53,264 nucleotides of DNA from Mycobacterium sp. E740 (GTDB taxonomy: Bacteria; Actinomycetota; Actinomycetes; Mycobacteriales; Mycobacteriaceae), in contig NZ_LZKP01000155.1 in NCBI RefSeq assembly GCF_001672895.1, positions 1 through 53,264 of the forward strand, written 5' to 3'. The number at the start of each line of letters is the position of its first letter. Position 1 is the stretch's first letter. Below the pieces are notes generated by a model. It worked only from the letters and a program-made list of their open reading frames with translations. It made no database searches and had not been told where the DNA came from. Shown one piece after another: positions 52,481-53,264 of the stretch. The position numbers and the translations under genes were made by a program.

Positions 52481-52546
52481 GTCAATCAATTGGCGTGTGC
52501 CGCAGCGGAAGTCGGCGCCTGGTTCAGGGTGAAAGGTGTCCTCAGT

Positions 52547-53218
52547 TCACCAGACGCACGGCACCAGGCGGTAGCGGACCTTCTGCGTGTAGTCGCGGTA
52601 TCCCTCGAGTTCCTCTTGCAGCATCTTTTCCTCGTCCCGGATTCGCAAGGAGAGTGATACTGCCGCAAGGAGGACGGTGAGAAGTCCCCAATAAGAACCG
52701 AGTGCAAGGGGGATGCCGATCATCATGATCATGCTGCCGGTGTACATCGGGTGCCGAACCATTCCGTACAGGCCGGTGGACACGATCGTCTGGCCGCCCT
52801 CGACCTGTACGTTGGCTGCCGCATAACTGTTCTGGACTGCAACGACCGTCACGAGGATCAGCCCGACGGCCACCAGCACGTCGCCGATCAAACAGATCGC
52901 GGTCGGCACGTGCGACCAGCCGAAGCGATGGTCCAGGCCGCTGATGACGAACGCCGCCGGCACCGACAAGAGCCAGCCGACGATCAGAATTCTTTGCGCA
53001 ATTCGAGTCTCGGCGGTCGGGCCCCGCATCCGGCGCTCGAAGGCGTCGGGATTGGTTCGCATCAGATAGATGCTCGGAATCCACCCGGCAAGGTTGTAGA
53101 CGGCGAGGAAGACCCAGCCTTGCCAGTAGTGGACCGTGCCTGCCGCGAGGAAGAGAATCAACCCGTGCACGACGGACTCAGCAAACTTCGCCGTCAACCT
53201 TGCAGCAGTGGAATTCAC
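52547..53218 (-). CDS. Membrane methyltransferase-like protein of the isoprenylcysteine carboxyl methyltransferase (ICMT/PEMT) family
   Basis: 223 residues with about five hydrophobic segments (for example 17-30, 78-93, 108-128 and 163-190). GLYGMVRHPMYTG at 149-161 and the acidic EEKMLQEELEGYRDY segment near the C-terminus are the SAM-binding signature of the ICMT-like family. The GTG start at 53218 lies 4 bases after AAGGAGG, so the start is well supported. The gene converges on the NRPS gene with 86 bases between stops. Bacterial members are mostly of unknown function; methylation of a lipid or small molecule at the membrane is possible. It may mark the edge of the biosynthetic locus. Confidence 0.87.
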   Translation of the reverse strand: MNSTAARLTAKFAESVVHGLILFLAAGTVHYWQGWVFLAVYNLAGWIPSIYLMRTNPDAFERRMRGPTAETRIAQRILIVGWLLSVPAAFVISGLDHRFGWSHVPTAICLIGDVLVAVGLILVTVVAVQNSYAAANVQVEGGQTIVSTGLYGMVRHPMYTGSMIMMIGIPLALGSYWGLLTVLLAAVSLSLRIRDEEKMLQEELEGYRDYTQKVRYRLVPCVW

Positions 53219-53264
53219 GGGCCCTCCTTGGCGTCCGCCCGATACCGTACGCTACAGCGAACTT

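Noticed and set aside
1..53264. Mobile elements and CRISPR
   Set aside because: No transposase, integrase, terminal inverted repeats or regularly spaced short repeats were seen; the repeated sequence is all due to NRPS domains.

Overview
The window looks like a chromosomal segment of a high-GC actinobacterium, most likely a mycobacterium or close relative. The grounds are GC-rich third codon positions, GPL-type glycosyltransferases, DHA2 exporters and mycobacterial-style NRPS proteins. It is dominated by a very large nonribosomal peptide synthetase (NRPS) locus with its tailoring genes. No rRNA, tRNA, insertion sequence, phage gene or CRISPR array was found.

Layout. 1-1416 is the 3' end of an NRPS gene (A-domain tail, carrier domain, thioesterase). 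1526-20301 is a tailoring and export block on both strands: asparagine synthetase, a glyoxalase/beta-propeller fusion, a sulfotransferase-like protein, two paralogous DHA2 exporters, a TauD/SyrP-like and a cupin_8/JmjC-like oxygenase, three methyltransferases, a polysaccharide deacetylase, two GPL-type glycosyltransferases and a condensation-fold acyltransferase. 21398-52460 holds two giant NRPS genes (3638 and 6719 aa) that overlap by 14 bp. 52547-53218 is a membrane isoprenylcysteine-methyltransferase-like protein.

How the genes may work together (inference). The first giant NRPS opens with a condensation domain that has no upstream carrier, which suggests acylation of the first residue by a fatty acid. 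The order is C-A-T / C-A(Thr)-T / C-A(Thr)-T-E // C-A-T-E / C-A-T / C-A(Thr)-T / C-A-T / C-A-T-E / C-T. Every C domain that follows an E domain is of the D-accepting type, so the line is internally consistent. It would make a peptide of at least eight residues with D residues at positions 3, 4 and 8. The last module lacks an adenylation domain and a thioesterase; the only thioesterase seen is on the truncated NRPS at the left edge. The tailoring genes suggest a product that may be hydroxylated, glycosylated, O-methylated, acylated and perhaps sulfated. The D-Thr and GPL-type glycosyltransferases recall mycobacterial glycopeptidolipids, but the synthetase architecture is not that of the GPL tetrapeptide.

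The most notable points are: a one-base shift in an E-C linker that splits what would otherwise be one ~10,360-residue synthetase; the terminal C-T module apparently formed by loss of its A domain; an unusual VOC/beta-propeller fusion; and a structured, cobalamin-riboswitch-like element upstream of the giant NRPS genes. All substrate predictions come from reading specificity residues by eye.
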